A program made the translations under genes and the position numbers. Shown here piece after piece: positions 1-8,351 of a stretch of DNA of 15,318 nucleotides (the stretch's first letter is position 1; each line of letters begins with the position of its first letter). The notes beneath the pieces were generated by a model, which was not told the origin of the DNA, searched no databases, and saw only the letters and a program-made list of their open reading frames with translations. This DNA is from an uncultured Rothia sp. (GTDB lineage Bacteria; Actinomycetota; Actinomycetes; Actinomycetales; Micrococcaceae): NCBI GenBank assembly GCA_946221065.1, contig CAMIIO010000023.1, positions 1 through 15,318 on the forward strand. The letters run 5' to 3'.

Positions 1-828
1 TTGGATGCTGGTTTTGTGTATGAAGGGGAGGAAAACCCCGAGATTCTACCGACAGGAGAAAAACGAACTGGAGACTGGCCTGAAAATGGTCCAGACTGCA
101 CGGATGTTTTGACAACCACAGGTTTTACTTCCGTAGTTGCCAAAGATTGCCAATACCCCGTACATAATCCCACAGCATCAAAGAAAGTTATTGCTGTTGG
201 GTATAGTCATATGAAAATTTGGTCTGCACCCATTGTTGAAATAGCCAAGAAAGAGAACTGGGATCTGCAAGTTATCACTCGCGGGTGGTGTCCCTTTGGT
301 GACCCTGCTTCTGCAAATCAATCATCAGCAGCACGGAATGAATCTGAAAACTGCAACACCGTTGATCGAGAATGGAATGATTACATTAAAGAGCAGTCAC
401 CTGATCTGGTAATCATGCCGGCAACTTTCATGGATTTTGACGGTTCAGATAAATACACTGACGCTATTAAAACGAGAATTCAGGAACTTACCTCTGAAGG
501 TATCGATGTGGTGGGTATCCGAGGAACACCACGCTTCCCCCAGTCTCATAGAGCATGTATGGAATCTGGTAAGAGTGCGGAAGCATGTACTTTTAAACTT
601 GAGAAATTCAACTCTACGAATCCTTTGGATCAGTTAGAGGATGAAATCAGCGGGTTTGGAACTATTGATCTGATGGATCAGATTTGTCCTAATCATTCTT
701 GTCCGCCAATCATTGGCAATGTGTACACGTACTTTGACGGCATGCACCTTACCGCCACCTACGCGCGCAGTATGGAAGATACCTTCGATGAGCGACTAGA
801 AGCCGCCTTAGAGCGAGCCGAACGCTAA
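1..828 (+). CDS. SGNH-domain C-terminal part of a probable surface O-acyltransferase (5' partial)
   Basis: The reading frame is open at the left edge, so the first visible codon (TTG) need not be the start. The visible 275 residues resemble the SGNH domain that follows the membrane acyltransferase-3 domain in OafA-like proteins, which O-acetylate cell-wall or surface glycans. Block I is GYSH at residues 67-70 with candidate nucleophile Ser69; the family usually has GDSH, so Asp is replaced by Tyr here. The C-terminal catalytic block is seen as D246 and H249 in FDGMHLTATYA. There is no membrane segment in the visible part, which fits an extracytoplasmic domain whose membrane half lies upstream of the window. 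Base composition is clearly more AT-rich than the dehydrogenase gene next to it, hinting at transfer. A long hairpin follows the stop. The family call is fairly safe; the acyl substrate is unknown. Confidence 0.75.
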   Translation: MDAGFVYEGEENPEILPTGEKRTGDWPENGPDCTDVLTTTGFTSVVAKDCQYPVHNPTASKKVIAVGYSHMKIWSAPIVEIAKKENWDLQVITRGWCPFGDPASANQSSAARNESENCNTVDREWNDYIKEQSPDLVIMPATFMDFDGSDKYTDAIKTRIQELTSEGIDVVGIRGTPRFPQSHRACMESGKSAEACTFKLEKFNSTNPLDQLEDEISGFGTIDLMDQICPNHSCPPIIGNVYTYFDGMHLTATYARSMEDTFDERLEAALERAER

Positions 829-894
829 CGAGTTCCTGCCCAATCGCCATCGTCGTAGTGGTGGTGGAATGCGAGGGGTAAGTTACCGAAAAAT

Positions 895-939
895 GTTCTT
901 TGCAACCCTTTTTGGCGGCAAAAAAGGGTTGCAAAGAAC
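895..939 (+). terminator. Long perfect hairpin after the SGNH gene, probable terminator
   Basis: A perfect 19-bp stem (895-913 with 921-939) encloses a 7-base loop, 67 bases after the SGNH stop codon. On the plus strand it is followed by six A rather than T; the T run (five T) follows the stem on the minus strand. It is positioned like a terminator for the upstream gene, but lacks the classic U-tract in that direction. The rest of the 829-1137 gap holds no gene that I can support. Confidence 0.5.
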
Positions 940-1089
940 AAAAAACGGTACCTTAGTGGGCTGATTCTGCCTCCGATAATCACCTGTCCAAGTACTCGTT
1001 CCACAAGCCTGCCATCAGGCGGAAACTTTCCAGTTCACGTAATCGCCGTCACGTTATAAGGTAGTGGGAGGCGCACAAACACGCCCGGA

Positions 1090-1131
1090 AAGCCACAAAG
1101 GGGTGGCTTGCCCAATCCTTTTACTCGGAGG
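1090..1131 (+). promoter_or_regulatory. Leader hairpin and strong ribosome binding site that set a TTG start for the glutamate dehydrogenase
   Basis: A perfect 7-bp stem (1090-1096 with 1103-1109, 6-base loop) lies in the leader. It is followed by GGAGG at 1127-1131, six bases before the TTG at 1138. This Shine-Dalgarno match decides the start over the other TTG at 1108, which falls inside the hairpin. A weak TATAAG at 1055-1060 could be a -10 box, but no convincing -35 was found. Whether the hairpin regulates anything is unknown. Confidence 0.4.
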
Positions 1132-1137
1132 CATATT

Positions 1138-4100
1138 TTGCACGCTCACAACGGCGCAAAGATCACCTGGTCCGGCAGCGACGAATGGATCGGCCAGTAC
1201 TTTCAACATACCGCAAACAAGGAATTACAGGGGTACTCGCGGGAACAACTAGAAGAACTTGCCCGGGCACATCGCACCCTTGCCACGCAACGCGCACCCG
1301 GTGACGTTCTAATTGACGTCATCGACCAGGACGGCGGCAGCGTCCTACTCATTACCACCGACGACGCCAGCTTCCTCGTCAGTTCCGTCACCGCCCAAAT
1401 CGGTGCTAACTTTGGCGGTATCACCGCCCTGAACCACCCCGTATTCCTTGTCGAACGCACCTCAGATGGAACACTCAAAGACCTCAAAACCACCGGCGTC
1501 GAGCAGCCCATCGCTTCCGGCGACACCGCCGCGCTACCCTCACTCAACATCTCCCGCCAGGCAGGGACAGAAACTACCATTGCCATCGAATCCTGGATTT
1601 CGGTACGCCTGGGCAGGCGGCTTAGCACCGAAGAACAAACCTCTCTCACCGACGAAATCCACAGCGTGCTCGACGACGTTCACGCGGCTGCCACAGATAG
1701 CGCAAGCATGGCGCAGTGCGTAGAAGAAATTGCTACGAACCTGGACTCGCTCAAGAACGTCACCCTGGGCGGAGTCACTAACTACCGGGGTGTCTCTTCC
1801 GAAGCCGACCCCTCAACACGCCTAGATAGCGTGCAAGAATTTTTGCGCTGGCTCACCGCAGGGAACTTCCTGTTGATGGGCTTCAAGGAGCGCGTATTGC
1901 ACGAAGCGGGTGGAAAGCTCACGCTCACCGACCGTCCCGGAACCGCGCTTGGCATTTTTGCCGACGAAGATACGCACAGCACCGAACTTCTTGAATCTGT
2001 CGCGGAAAGAGCGCTAGACCCGCAACCCATTTATATCACCAAAGCGAACTCCCGTTCCACCATTCACCGCCACGAATACCTGGATTACATTGGGGTCAAA
2101 AGCTTTGATACCAGCGGTAACGTGACCGGGGAGTTCGTTATCCTTGGTCTCTTTACCATGCAGGCGTACTCGCTACCTGCCGTCGAAACCCCGCTAGTGC
2201 GGGAGCGTATAGCCCTGGTGCGCCGTCAGCTCGGATACCAGCCCGGCTCGCACTCCGACAAAACCCTCACCGGCATAATCGAGGACTACCCGCGCACCGA
2301 ACTATTACACACCTCTGCCGAGAAACTGGCAGACATTTTTGCTGGCATCATGGGACTGGAAGAACGCCGCACCACCCGGCTCTTCCTGCGACCGGACGAC
2401 CTGGGCAGGTTCATCTCCGCCGTCGTCTTCCTGCCGCGAGATCGCTACAATACCGACGTTCGCCAGCGCATTGAACAGGTATTCTCCGAGGAACTAGATT
2501 TAGAGTCCTGGGACTTTGAGGTGCGCCTGTCCACCTCATCCCTGGCACGTCTTTTCTTCCGCCTGCGCCTCAAAGATCAGCAAATACCCGAACTTGACGC
2601 CGCGCGTATCGAGAAGCGACTACAAGTAGCCGTGCGTTCCTGGAGCGAGGCAACCACCGTCGCGCTAGAAAGCTCCGGCCCAGACGCCGACCTCTGGGCA
2701 GAAGCTATGCCTGCAACCTACCGCGCCGACTACTCGGTGGAGGACGCGGTGGCGGATATCGCCGTGTTTGAGCGTTTGAGTGAGCCTGACGCCGCACCCG
2801 CAGCCGTGCGTATTATCGACGCCGATGCGTCCGTCGTGCGCCTAAAAACGTACCTCTCCCAACCGCACACCCTTACCGAACTGTTGCCCGTGATGCAAAA
2901 TATGGGTCTGACCGTGATTGACCAGCGCCCCTACCAGATCACCCCGGCAAACGGTGAAAGCTACCTGCTCTACGATTTTGGCGTGCAATTCCCGGCAGGT
3001 ATTTCACCGCAAGACGTTGCTGAGGTGTACGAGGAAGCGCTGAGCTCCTACTTGCAGGGTCGCCGTGAATCCGATTCTCTGGACCGACTGATTCTTGCCG
3101 AAAAGATTGGCTGGCGTTATGTGGCAATGTTGCGCGGCTACACGTACTACCTGGGGCAGTTAGGCCGTGGCTTTACCCGCGATTTCATGTCCGACACCCT
3201 GCTCACTTACCCCGCCGCAACTCGCTTGCTGGTGGAGTATTTCCGTGCTAGCTTTGACCCGGCTTTCGCCGGTGAGGGCAATAGCGACGACGCCCGCGAG
3301 TCCGCCCGCCAGCGCGTGAGCGCCGAACTGCGCGGAGTCCTCAGCGAAATCCCCACCCTAGATGCAGACCGCTTCCTCAGCTCCATGGCAACCGTGCTGG
3401 AAGCAACCCTGCGCACTAACTTCTACCTGAACGAGTACTCGCTGGCGTTCAAGGTGGCGCCGGAACAGATTGATTTTGCTCCGCTACCGCGCCCCAAGTT
3501 CGAGATTTTTGTGTACTCCCCGCGAGTTGAGGGCGTCCACCTGCGCTTCGGTTCCGTGGCGCGCGGTGGACTGCGCTGGTCTGACCGTCGGGAGGACTTC
3601 CGCACCGAGGTGCTAGGACTGGTGAAGGCGCAGATGGTGAAGAACTCGGTGATTATCCCCACCGGCGCCAAGGGCGGTTTCTTCCCCAAGCAGCTCCCGG
3701 ACCCCGCCGTGGACAGGGACGCCTGGCTCACCGAGGGGCGGGAATCGTACAAAATCTTTATCCACTCCCTGCTCTCCGTCACCGATAACCTTTCGGTTGC
3801 CGCTGACGGCACCGAAACCGTAGTACGCCCCGAAGGTATTATCGCCCGCGACGGCGAAGACTACTACCTGGTGGTTGCCGCCGACAAAGGCACCGCCGCG
3901 TTCTCTGACACCGCCAACGCCATCAGCGCCGAATACGGCTTCTGGCTCGGGGACGCCTTCGCATCCGGCGGTTCCGTAGGTTACGACCACAAAGCCATGG
4001 GGATTACCGCCCGCGGTGCCTGGGAATCCGTGCGACGTCACTTTGCCGAACTCGGTAAAGATGACCAGACCGACCCGTTTACCGTCGTCGGTATTGGCGA

Positions 4101-6018
4101 TATGAGTGGCGACGTCTTTGGCAACGGGCTCATGCGTACCCGCGCCGCGCGACTCGTAGCGGCATTCGACCACCGCGATATTTTCCTTGACCCCAACCCC
4201 GACGCCGACGCCTCCTTCAACGAGCGCGTGCGACTCTATAACCTCCCGCGCTCCTCCTGGCAGGACTACAATCGCGAACTCATCTCCGCCGGCGGTGGCG
4301 TGTACTCGCGCAAGGCAAAATCTATTGACATCACCCCGCAGGTGCGTGAAGCCCTGGGAATAGAGGAAGGCGTTACCGAGCTGGCTCCCACCGAGCTACT
4401 TTCCGCGATTCTCAAAGCGCCCGTAGACCTCATCTACAACGGCGGTATTGGCACCTACATCAAGGCGTCAACCGAAACCAACGAGCAGGTGGGGGATAAG
4501 GCAAACGACGCCCTGCGTGTGGACGGCCGCGACATCAGAGCCACCATTATTGGCGAAGGCGGAAACCTGGGCATGACCCAGCTCGGCCGTATAGAAGCAG
4601 CCGAGAACGGCGTCATCCTCAATACTGACGCCATCGACAACTCCGCCGGCGTCGAAACCTCCGACCGCGAAGTTAACATCAAAATCCTCGTGGACCGCCT
4701 GGTTACCCGCGGACTGCTCGACGCCGAAGAACGCGCCGGATTCATCGAATCCCACCGCGAAGACGTCGGCCAGCAGGTGCTCAAAACCAACGTGGAACAA
4801 AACGTGCTTCTCCAGGCAGAACGCCGCGGCGTGATTCCCGGCGTTAGCGCCTACATCCGCCTGATTCACGATCTCGAAGAACACGCCGGACTCGTGCGCG
4901 CCGTAGAGTTCATCCCTACCGACGAGCACATCCTGCAACGCTACGAAGAAACCGGAATCACCCTCACCAGCCCCGAGCTCTCCGTGCTTGCCGCCTACGT
5001 GAAGATTCATCTCACCGCAGAACTCGAAAAAACCGATTTTGCTGAGGACCCGTACCTCGAAAACGTGCTACGAGAATACTTCCCGCCCGCGCTCGTCGAA
5101 CGCTTTGGGGAACACCTCACCTCGCACCCACTCCGCAAAGAAATTATCTGCACCCGCGTAGCTAACGAGATTGTGGATACCGCCGGAATCACCCACGTAT
5201 TCCGTGCCCAAGAAGAAACCGGGGAAGGCGTGGACGCTATTGCCCGCGCGTTTATTATTTCTCGCGAACTCTTTGATCTTGGCACCGCGGCGCAGTATCA
5301 CCGCGAACTTCCCGCAAATATTCCGCTTGAGGCATGGCAGTCCGTTATTCGCGACTGGCAGCGCGTGCTCGACCGCCTTGTTCGCTGGTTCATTACCGAA
5401 CGTTCCGTGGTTGTTGGCACACCCATCGCCGAGGTGATTGAACGCTACGCTGACGTCCGCCGTTTACGTCGCGATCTACCCACCTACCTCTCGGACACCT
5501 CCCGCGAACGTCTCAACGTATTCCGCCGTCAGGCAGAAGAATGGGGACTGCGCGAAGAACTGCTGGTGATCTGGGTGCGTGGCTTTGAGGGGTTTGCGCT
5601 CATGGACGTGGTGCGCATTGCCCTCGCCCATCACCTGGATGTGGACAAGGTGGCGCACATCTACTTCTCGGTCTACGACCGCTTTGGTGTGGACGTGCTC
5701 CTCACCGCGATTTCGCGCCTACCGCGCACCGATCGCTGGGAAACCCTCGCCCGCTCCGCCCTGCGCGATGACCTCTACGAGATTGCCGCGGCGCTGGCAC
5801 TGGCTGTCGTTCGGGATCAGAACGTGCGGGATGTGCCCTCCGGGGCAGAAGAAGCGGACGGTTACATGAGTGATTGGGCACAGGCGCACCCAGTACGCAT
5901 GGAGCGAGTGGACACCATGCTTGCCAATATTGCCGACGCTGAACCCGGAGCCGACGGGCGTCCACGCCTTGCCGTGCTCTCGGTAGCACTGCGCGCGCTG
6001 CGAGGTGCCGTGAGCTAG
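1138..6018 (+). CDS. gdh: NAD-specific glutamate dehydrogenase, large (180 kDa) class
   Basis: It oxidatively deaminates glutamate to 2-oxoglutarate and ammonia with NAD, feeding amino-acid carbon into the TCA cycle in the cytoplasm. The 1626-residue length matches the large class of bacterial NAD-GDH known from Streptomyces and mycobacteria. The catalytic domain lies in the middle: RGGLRWSDRREDFRTE begins near residue 807, PTGAKGGFFPK carries the likely catalytic lysine at about 845, and the NAD-binding loop GIGDMSGDVFGNGLM is at about 985-999. The long N-terminal third is the ACT-like regulatory region expected of the class, and the C-terminal third is helical. The TTG start at 1138 is chosen because GGAGG sits six bases upstream; a TTG at 1108 would add ten residues. 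The gene stands alone and is closed by a strong hairpin at 6053-6090. In mycobacteria this enzyme is controlled by a GarA-type protein; no such gene is visible here. No frameshift or missing key residue was noticed. Confidence 0.95.
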   Translation: MHAHNGAKITWSGSDEWIGQYFQHTANKELQGYSREQLEELARAHRTLATQRAPGDVLIDVIDQDGGSVLLITTDDASFLVSSVTAQIGANFGGITALNHPVFLVERTSDGTLKDLKTTGVEQPIASGDTAALPSLNISRQAGTETTIAIESWISVRLGRRLSTEEQTSLTDEIHSVLDDVHAAATDSASMAQCVEEIATNLDSLKNVTLGGVTNYRGVSSEADPSTRLDSVQEFLRWLTAGNFLLMGFKERVLHEAGGKLTLTDRPGTALGIFADEDTHSTELLESVAERALDPQPIYITKANSRSTIHRHEYLDYIGVKSFDTSGNVTGEFVILGLFTMQAYSLPAVETPLVRERIALVRRQLGYQPGSHSDKTLTGIIEDYPRTELLHTSAEKLADIFAGIMGLEERRTTRLFLRPDDLGRFISAVVFLPRDRYNTDVRQRIEQVFSEELDLESWDFEVRLSTSSLARLFFRLRLKDQQIPELDAARIEKRLQVAVRSWSEATTVALESSGPDADLWAEAMPATYRADYSVEDAVADIAVFERLSEPDAAPAAVRIIDADASVVRLKTYLSQPHTLTELLPVMQNMGLTVIDQRPYQITPANGESYLLYDFGVQFPAGISPQDVAEVYEEALSSYLQGRRESDSLDRLILAEKIGWRYVAMLRGYTYYLGQLGRGFTRDFMSDTLLTYPAATRLLVEYFRASFDPAFAGEGNSDDARESARQRVSAELRGVLSEIPTLDADRFLSSMATVLEATLRTNFYLNEYSLAFKVAPEQIDFAPLPRPKFEIFVYSPRVEGVHLRFGSVARGGLRWSDRREDFRTEVLGLVKAQMVKNSVIIPTGAKGGFFPKQLPDPAVDRDAWLTEGRESYKIFIHSLLSVTDNLSVAADGTETVVRPEGIIARDGEDYYLVVAADKGTAAFSDTANAISAEYGFWLGDAFASGGSVGYDHKAMGITARGAWESVRRHFAELGKDDQTDPFTVVGIGDMSGDVFGNGLMRTRAARLVAAFDHRDIFLDPNPDADASFNERVRLYNLPRSSWQDYNRELISAGGGVYSRKAKSIDITPQVREALGIEEGVTELAPTELLSAILKAPVDLIYNGGIGTYIKASTETNEQVGDKANDALRVDGRDIRATIIGEGGNLGMTQLGRIEAAENGVILNTDAIDNSAGVETSDREVNIKILVDRLVTRGLLDAEERAGFIESHREDVGQQVLKTNVEQNVLLQAERRGVIPGVSAYIRLIHDLEEHAGLVRAVEFIPTDEHILQRYEETGITLTSPELSVLAAYVKIHLTAELEKTDFAEDPYLENVLREYFPPALVERFGEHLTSHPLRKEIICTRVANEIVDTAGITHVFRAQEETGEGVDAIARAFIISRELFDLGTAAQYHRELPANIPLEAWQSVIRDWQRVLDRLVRWFITERSVVVGTPIAEVIERYADVRRLRRDLPTYLSDTSRERLNVFRRQAEEWGLREELLVIWVRGFEGFALMDVVRIALAHHLDVDKVAHIYFSVYDRFGVDVLLTAISRLPRTDRWETLARSALRDDLYEIAAALALAVVRDQNVRDVPSGAEEADGYMSDWAQAHPVRMERVDTMLANIADAEPGADGRPRLAVLSVALRALRGAVS

Positions 6019-6052
6019 AGGTTTACTTCACCCCCTACCTGTGGTGAGGGTC

Positions 6053-6090
6053 AAAAATGGCTGAGAATCACGTAATTCTCAGCCATTTTT
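6053..6090. terminator. Bidirectional rho-independent terminator between convergent genes
   Basis: A perfect 16-bp stem (6053-6068 with 6075-6090) has a 6-base loop, and its A/T ends give a T run on each strand. It lies between the stop of the dehydrogenase (plus) and the stop of the GyrI-like gene (minus), so it can end both transcripts. Confidence 0.88.
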
Positions 6091-6107
6091 AGCGCCTCAA
6101 TGTGAAT

Positions 6108-6578
6108 TTAAAGGGCGGTGATGGGCACCCACACCTGCATGGCGTAATCCTCCGCGCTCGTATCGCCCGGGCCATAAATTTCCATCATCGGGCCGGTAGC
6201 GCGCAGACCGTGCTCGGGCAGGAACGTGCCCATCAGATAATCCATGCCGGTTGTTGCTGCAAGTGGCGCGGGGCCACGCACGTCCACAATTGCGTAGTCA
6301 CCGGCGGGCACCTCAGCGGCGTCAAGCTGTAGTTTCTCCGCGCTCTCGCGAGAATTAATGACCACACCCGCCATATAGTCAAACTTCTGATCGGCGTTCA
6401 CGCCGAACACAATGGCAAGTTGCTGAGCGTGAGTGGGATCCTCGCCGGCAATCTTGATGGAGTTCACCAGCTCCTCCCATAGCTCCGCCTTGCCTTCAAC
6501 CTGGCCCACGGTGCCGCGCACCCCGGCAACCACCATGGCGGGACGGTGTTCTACGCGGGCAAAATCTGATTCAGACAT
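6108..6578 (-). CDS. GyrI-like / AraC-type effector-binding domain protein
   Basis: This is a stand-alone 156-residue protein with the look of the GyrI-like small-molecule-binding fold (SOUL/BRE superfamily). Each half gives a strand-rich repeat, with the typical MVVAGVRGTV opening near residues 15-24 and a C-terminal MEIYGPG...YAMQVWVPI ending. There is no DNA-binding domain, so it is not a full AraC- or MerR-type regulator. Stand-alone members bind hydrophobic ligands, and some hydrolyse cyclopropane-containing toxins; which applies here cannot be told. The ATG at 6578 is preceded by GGAGG five bases upstream. It lies downstream of the transporter on the same strand but more than 200 bases away with a hairpin between, so it is probably a separate unit. 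It converges on the dehydrogenase gene. Confidence 0.75.
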   Translation of the reverse strand: MSESDFARVEHRPAMVVAGVRGTVGQVEGKAELWEELVNSIKIAGEDPTHAQQLAIVFGVNADQKFDYMAGVVINSRESAEKLQLDAAEVPAGDYAIVDVRGPAPLAATTGMDYLMGTFLPEHGLRATGPMMEIYGPGDTSAEDYAMQVWVPITAL

Positions 6579-6701
6579 TTATACCTCCGTTGGCATATAG
6601 GGTTTTCTTCCCCTCCCATTATGGGGTAGGCGACGACGCGCGGGCGGGTGGCGACACTCGCTTGGGAGAGGCGGGGTGTGCAGAGCGGGTATAAAGATTA
6701 A

Positions 6702-6756
6702 GTTTGTGCATTTTAGGGCGATAACCCCGCGAGTTATCGCCCTAAAATGCACAAAC
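6702..6756 (-). terminator. 24-bp perfect hairpin after the transporter gene, probable terminator
   Basis: Arms 6702-6725 and 6733-6756 pair perfectly over 24 bp around a 7-base loop. The hairpin begins 32 bases beyond the stop of the minus-strand transporter gene. The bases after it on that strand are T-rich but not a clean T run. The stem is much longer than most terminators and matches the style of the hairpin at 895-939 (also a 7-base loop), without sharing its sequence. Confidence 0.55.
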
Positions 6757-6788
6757 CTTGCGCGCAGGCGTGAGCGACGACGACGTCC

Positions 6789-8225
6789 CTACTTACCCAC
6801 GTAGATCGCGCCGGTCGCTACGCCGTCTTCAACCTCTTCAAGGGTTTTACCGCGAGTCTCGGGGAGCCACTTGAAGAAAACGAGCACGGCGATCGCGTTA
6901 ATCACCGCAAAGCCAAAGAAGGTGGTGTTCAGCCCAAAGGACTCCAGCACCACGGGGAAAGTGTAGGCAACAATGGCGTTGGTAGACCAGCCACAGAACA
7001 CGGCAATACCCATACCCACCGCACGAATCTTCACGGGGAAAATCTCGGAGAGCATCACCCAGGTTGCCACGTTCAGGAAGGTCTGCATGGACCCCACAAA
7101 CGCAACAATGAGCACCAACAGAATCCAGGGGCGCGCCGCGGAGCCGGTGGGCAGGAGCATAGCGCCCAACCCAATCGCCAGGTGCAAAATGGTGACGAGC
7201 GTGTACCCGGTAATCATGGTGGTGCGGCGGTTGATTTTTTCCATCATCCACAGCGCAATAAACGCACCAATCACCGCAATCACGCCGTTGGCGGTGTTCG
7301 CAATCAATGCGGCGTTGGCGGAGAAACCGGCGTCCTGTAGCACAATCGTGCCGTAGTACATGATGGAGTTAATGCCGGTGAGCTGCTGGAAAGACGCAAT
7401 GCCAATGCCCACCAGCACAATACGACGGAACCATTTGTGGCTAAAAATATCGCCTACCGAGAGCTTGCGAATATTGTGTTCAGTGCGCAGAGCGAGCTCA
7501 ATATCCTGTAGCTCCGCCTCGGCGCGGTCCTCGGAACGGATCGTCTTGAGAACCTCCAGCGCCTCGGCACGACGTCCTTGGGTAAGGAGCCAACGCGGAG
7601 ACTCGGGCATACGCAGCATACCGAAAAAAAGGAAGATCGCGGGAATAGCGCAGATAACGAGCATGTACCGCCACACGTGGTCGTGGTGCCCCCACAACGT
7701 GCCAATAATAGCGTTGATAACGAACGCGGCAAGCTGACCCACCACAATCATCATCTCGTTACGCCCGGAGAGCGAACCGCGAATCTCAAAGGGGGCAAGC
7801 TCGGCAAGGAACACGGGAACCACCGCGGACGCACCGCCAACTGCAAGGCCCAGCATTACTCGCCCAACAAGAATGACGGCGAGATTCGGAGCCAGGGTAC
7901 ACACGACGGCGCCAACAAAGAAGAGGATGGAAAGTAGCAGAATAGTTTTACGCCGCCCCCACGTATCCGAAATCTTTCCGGTAAATAGCGCACCAAATGC
8001 TGCGGAAATCAACAGCGAGCCGGTAATCAGGCCAATACCGGAAGTCTCTAGCCCAAGATCCGCCGTCATCGGTTCAATAGCGCCGTTTACCACGCCGGTG
8101 TCGTAACCAAAGAGTAGCCCGCCCAGAGTGGCAACCAGTGCGACGACGCCGAGCCGGCGACTATGAGGACCTTCCGTGAGCGGGGGGAGGTGTGATGATG
8201 TGAAAGTGGTGTTGGGTTGAGTCAT
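6789..8225 (-). CDS. MFS sugar porter, IolT-like (probable myo-inositol or sugar:H+ symporter)
   Basis: This is a 478-residue integral membrane protein with the 12-helix pattern of the sugar porter family of the major facilitator superfamily. Signature motifs are GGLLFGYDTGVVNGA (residues 35-49), DTWGRRKT in the loop after helix 2 (87-94), PESPRWL (207-213), QQLTGINSIMYY (280-291), INRRTT (331-336) and the terminal PETRGKT (455-461). From memory, the N-terminal LPPLTEGP stretch and much of the body closely resemble IolT1 of Corynebacterium glutamicum, a myo-inositol carrier that also accepts some sugars; this was not checked by alignment. The ATG at 8225 has AAAGGAT as ribosome binding site. 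No inositol catabolic genes lie in the window, so the substrate remains open. It appears monocistronic, ending at the hairpin 6702-6756. Confidence 0.9.
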   Translation of the reverse strand: MTQPNTTFTSSHLPPLTEGPHSRRLGVVALVATLGGLLFGYDTGVVNGAIEPMTADLGLETSGIGLITGSLLISAAFGALFTGKISDTWGRRKTILLLSILFFVGAVVCTLAPNLAVILVGRVMLGLAVGGASAVVPVFLAELAPFEIRGSLSGRNEMMIVVGQLAAFVINAIIGTLWGHHDHVWRYMLVICAIPAIFLFFGMLRMPESPRWLLTQGRRAEALEVLKTIRSEDRAEAELQDIELALRTEHNIRKLSVGDIFSHKWFRRIVLVGIGIASFQQLTGINSIMYYGTIVLQDAGFSANAALIANTANGVIAVIGAFIALWMMEKINRRTTMITGYTLVTILHLAIGLGAMLLPTGSAARPWILLVLIVAFVGSMQTFLNVATWVMLSEIFPVKIRAVGMGIAVFCGWSTNAIVAYTFPVVLESFGLNTTFFGFAVINAIAVLVFFKWLPETRGKTLEEVEDGVATGAIYVGK

Positions 8226-8351
8226 GCTGATCCTTTAGTTTTGCTAGGCATCGGGTGGAGTGGATGCCCGCCCTCTCAAGAAAGCTTATTATGTGGTCAG
8301 CATTTTTATTAGGGCTGGTAGGTGATATTTCTTAGAGAATGAGAAAAAGGG

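Noticed and set aside
1064..1252. Possible upstream open frame before the dehydrogenase
   Set aside because: It overlaps the dehydrogenase start in another frame, has no good ribosome site and does not look like a leader peptide with repeated codons.
4468..5010. 180-codon minus-strand open frame inside the dehydrogenase gene
   Set aside because: Antisense shadow of the GC-rich dehydrogenase coding sequence; the same applies to the frame at 3613-4173.
8226..8351. Promoter for the transporter gene
   Set aside because: Several A/T-rich hexamers occur on the minus strand, but no pair with proper spacing stands out.
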